A DNA stretch of 64,000 bases from Sarcocystis neurona (Eukaryota; Apicomplexa; Conoidasida; Eucoccidiorida; Sarcocystidae), in assembly GCA_000727475.1 (NCBI GenBank), contig KL647290.1, positions 1,079,314 to 1,143,313 on the forward strand, written 5' to 3'. A program made the position numbers and the translations under genes. The stretch's first letter is position 1. Every line of letters starts with the position of its first letter. The notes below the pieces were generated by a model. The model did no database searches, was not told the DNA's origin, and worked only from the letters and a program-made list of their open reading frames with translations. Of the stretch, positions 61,422 to 64,000 are shown one piece after another.

Positions 61422-64000
61422 GTGGCCAAGCGTAAAGAATGTCTTGTGTGGCCAACACTTGCGTCACCTTCATCAAGTACGTCTAAATTGTTATTGTTAT
61501 TCAGACAGTTTTCACGTACACGCACTTCAAGTGTTTTAATTTAGGCCAGTAGGCTTTCATTCCCAAATGCACTTGTCGATGTATTTATACGATCCCAGCT
61601 CGAGCAAGCGCTCTGCAGTCTGGTTGCAGGTTCCGCCCAGCAGTTTGAGTCTTCACGCTGTGCGTGTCTGACGGTGAAGGAAGAAGCGCACGTCTGTATG
61701 TGTGTGCGTATGCGTATTACGCATAGGACATCAGTGAAGGTATCGGTACACGTGTGAGTATCTGTCCTGCCGAAGATGCATGACCGCACTTCCTGTGCTC
61801 TACGACCTAAAGTCACAGCTGTCTTCCTTGGCGACCGGTGACGACAAGGGTGAAAAGTGTGCACCTCGCTATGTTTTGCACTCCGCCTGGATGACCACAT
61901 ATGAAATTGTCAACGAAGTACGGGGTCTTCCTGAAATCATTCGTCGGTGAGGTCACAAAGACGCTGTCTCCGGTGTCCGTAAAATAGCCTTGTAGTCTGT
62001 TTGTCTACTGGCACCTCTCGGAAGAGTAGGCAACCCGTGTACTATTCAGTCTCACTGAAGCAAGCACCACCATACGAAGGCGTCGACGGACCACTACGTG
62101 ACAGCGTAACTGTCTGACCGTGTCGTCGAGTGTATGTCATACCAGGGGAAACGTCGTGACCCACTCGTATCATGCACATATCGTCTGTGTATATGTCTGA
62201 CTGCTATGTCGCGTGCATTTTCATATTCCACAATGAGCTCCTTCGGATTATACATACGCGAGTTGTACATCCGCCACATCCTCTTCTTCCCTCACGACTG
62301 ACTGACTCGTGATGATAGAGAGAGCTAGAGATCCTCCAGCCGCAACAGCCACCAGAATGTCTCGCGGGAAAGGAACACGTACATACAAATGCATATATAC
62401 GCAGGTATCTGAGTGGCACAGAGGACTGAAGTCGATTTCGGGGACGTCCACGACTGGCGAAATCTGTCCTCTTGCATGCGGTCGAGCTGATGTTTCGCCC
62501 TGTGGTTGTAAACAGCAGATGGACTGCTTTACTCATCGAGGTGCTTTGTCTACTTGTCCAGAACGGAGTAAGCGGCGCTACGGTGTTTATGACGTTGAGG
62601 GCGCCTGACGTAGTCACCTGTCTTCGACAGCAAAAGTATGTGGGATAGAAACCAGTGGGCGCGCGCAAAGGGATGCCATCCCGCTTCTGCACGCGCGTGG
62701 ATAAACCGATCCAAACGCGAAATTCTGCATAGTTTTCAAACCGTAACAGGGGTAGAAGTAGTGTACCGCAGGGGGTGAAGAACCGAAATCTGGGATCTGC
62801 TGGCTACGTGCAGACACGATGTCGATACCGGGGTCCAGCTTTATGCAACACTCAAATGCCTCAATGCAAATTCGAAGAGGGTAAGGCTGTGGAGCGACGG
62901 GCAGCAACTACAAACGGTCTCTGCCGCAGACATCGGTATCAACAGGATTGACAGTCAACTGTCCTTGACACTTTGCTGCTGTAGAGACACGTGGTTGCTA
63001 GCTGCAGAATTACTTATGCACATCTCCGTCCACGTCATCGCTTGGGTTAGGCGCAGACCTGCTGCTGCTGCTGCAGGCCACTAGCGGATTTATTACCGGA
63101 GCGAAAACACGGATGCTGGTGTTCAAGTCTTTATGGCTGGCATGAAGGAAAAGGAAACATCGCCGAGCATACGATAGAGATCCATTCGCACAATGATCCT
63201 CGTAGTGCTGCGTGACGCATGATGCTGTCTGCCACTCTCGCAACTACACTCCGTTTCCACACCTGCAAGAGCCTCTTACGTTAAGGACGTGTATGTCAGA
63301 GTGCCTGCACCTGTAGAGAAGAGTTTAATCCAGGTAAGTTCACATGCACAGGTTTAGCCATATCTGCCGCGGCGGTAGCAGATCCATTTACGCGTTACAG
63401 TACACCTTTTTTCTTCGTGTGAAAGTGTTGAACACGGTAAGCGTTCGTTACGCAACCCCCTGTCTGCGAATAGAAGTGTCGAACACGATAAACGTATGGT
63501 CTCACTACAGAAAAGTAGCCCAGGGAGAACTGCACTTACTTACACGTACGTGTACACAGCTGCAGCGGGGTCTGCACAAAAAGCACATCTCGTTTCACGT
63601 GGCAATTCGCGTTTAACGAATGTAGAAATGTCTTATGAAAGCCTGACTTTCCAGTAGTAGACGCACGGATGCGTAACTTTTGCAGCCATGAGGAGCGTCT
63701 CATCGAAAAGCAGTCCAATAAAACAGAGCACCACAAACTCAATCGTATTGTGGAACAGTGTGGAGCCAGAAGCCAGCCGGAATGATATATATATATACAT
63801 ACATGCATATCTATCTTGTGAAGACACGTCTATGCGGAAGACTGTGCACGTCGGCTTGTGTGTGGGTCACCCCAACATCTTCGGTCATCAGACGGCAACA
63901 CAACTGTTGGATCCTACTGTAACAAACGGAAAAAATGGACTTTGGTGCTTGTTTATGCAAGTAATGAAATGTATCCTGCCGACGCAGCTTTGCTTCATTT

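Larger units (their letters stand above)
60252..64000. other. Repeat-poor region without a confident gene
   Basis: Balanced composition, no microsatellites except a short (TA)n at about 63,785-63,796. ORFs stay under 165 codons. Segments such as 62,614-62,907 (-), containing RICIEAFECCIKLDPGIDIV after a CTCCACAG acceptor, look exon-like but cannot be chained. Perfect short hairpins occur at 60,890-60,906, 60,966-60,992, 60,999-61,019 and 61,391-61,414. Confidence 0.45.

Noticed and set aside
1..64000. tRNA, rRNA, CRISPR array, insertion sequences, bacterial operons
   Set aside because: No tRNA T-arm consensus in context, no rRNA signature and no regular spacer-repeat array were seen. Tandem arrays here are degenerate minisatellites in eukaryotic introns.

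Overview
The window reads as nuclear DNA of a coccidian apicomplexan, most like an Eimeria-type genome. The evidence is intron-dense eukaryotic genes with GT-AG introns of 0.3-3 kb, in-frame CAG/GCA triplet runs giving poly-Gln and poly-Ala inside conserved proteins, very many (TA)n- and TGTACATA-type microsatellites and degenerate minisatellites, and blocks of repeat-rich DNA alternating with repeat-poor DNA. The genus is inference; no rRNA or organelle marker is present. The gene models come from reading conserved blocks, splice sites and reading-phase continuity by eye. Almost all long uninterrupted ORFs are intronic or antisense open frames.

Layout. About 1.1-5.96 kb (+): 3' part of the SF3a60/Prp9 splicing factor gene (SF3A3). 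6-10.8 kb: repeat-poor, no confident gene, with a weak two-exon minus-strand candidate at 10.8-11.65 kb. 12.16-34.77 kb (+): one very large gene for the alpha subunit of the AP-2 clathrin adaptor, about 12 exons, with an enlarged hinge and a long Gln/Ala-rich tail beyond the ear. It is interrupted by an 899-base assembly gap inside an intron. 34.8-40.8 kb: mostly repeats and unassigned sequence. 40.84-45.73 kb (-): a complete four-exon gene for a WBP4/FBP21-like spliceosomal WW protein. 46-50.2 kb: a purine-rich tract, unassigned ORFs, then a pyrimidine-rich leader. 50.23-54.62 kb (+): a complete three-exon gene for an LLPH/DUF2423-family basic nucleolar protein. 54.97-55.95 kb (+): candidate exons of an unrecognised gene. 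58.10-60.25 kb (-): a complete three-exon gene for a 152-residue single-pass coiled-coil membrane protein of unknown function. 60.3-64 kb: repeat-poor, no confident gene, with a cluster of perfect short hairpins.

The genes do not form a pathway. Two of them (SF3a60 and FBP21-like) belong to the spliceosome, the AP-2 alpha gene to endocytosis, and the LLPH-like gene to ribosome assembly. The most striking structural theme is triplet-repeat orientation. Exons carry CAG on the coding strand, while the introns before many of those exons carry CTG on the coding strand, so the repeat switches strand close to the splice acceptor. One intron also holds a 56-bp near-perfect inverted repeat.
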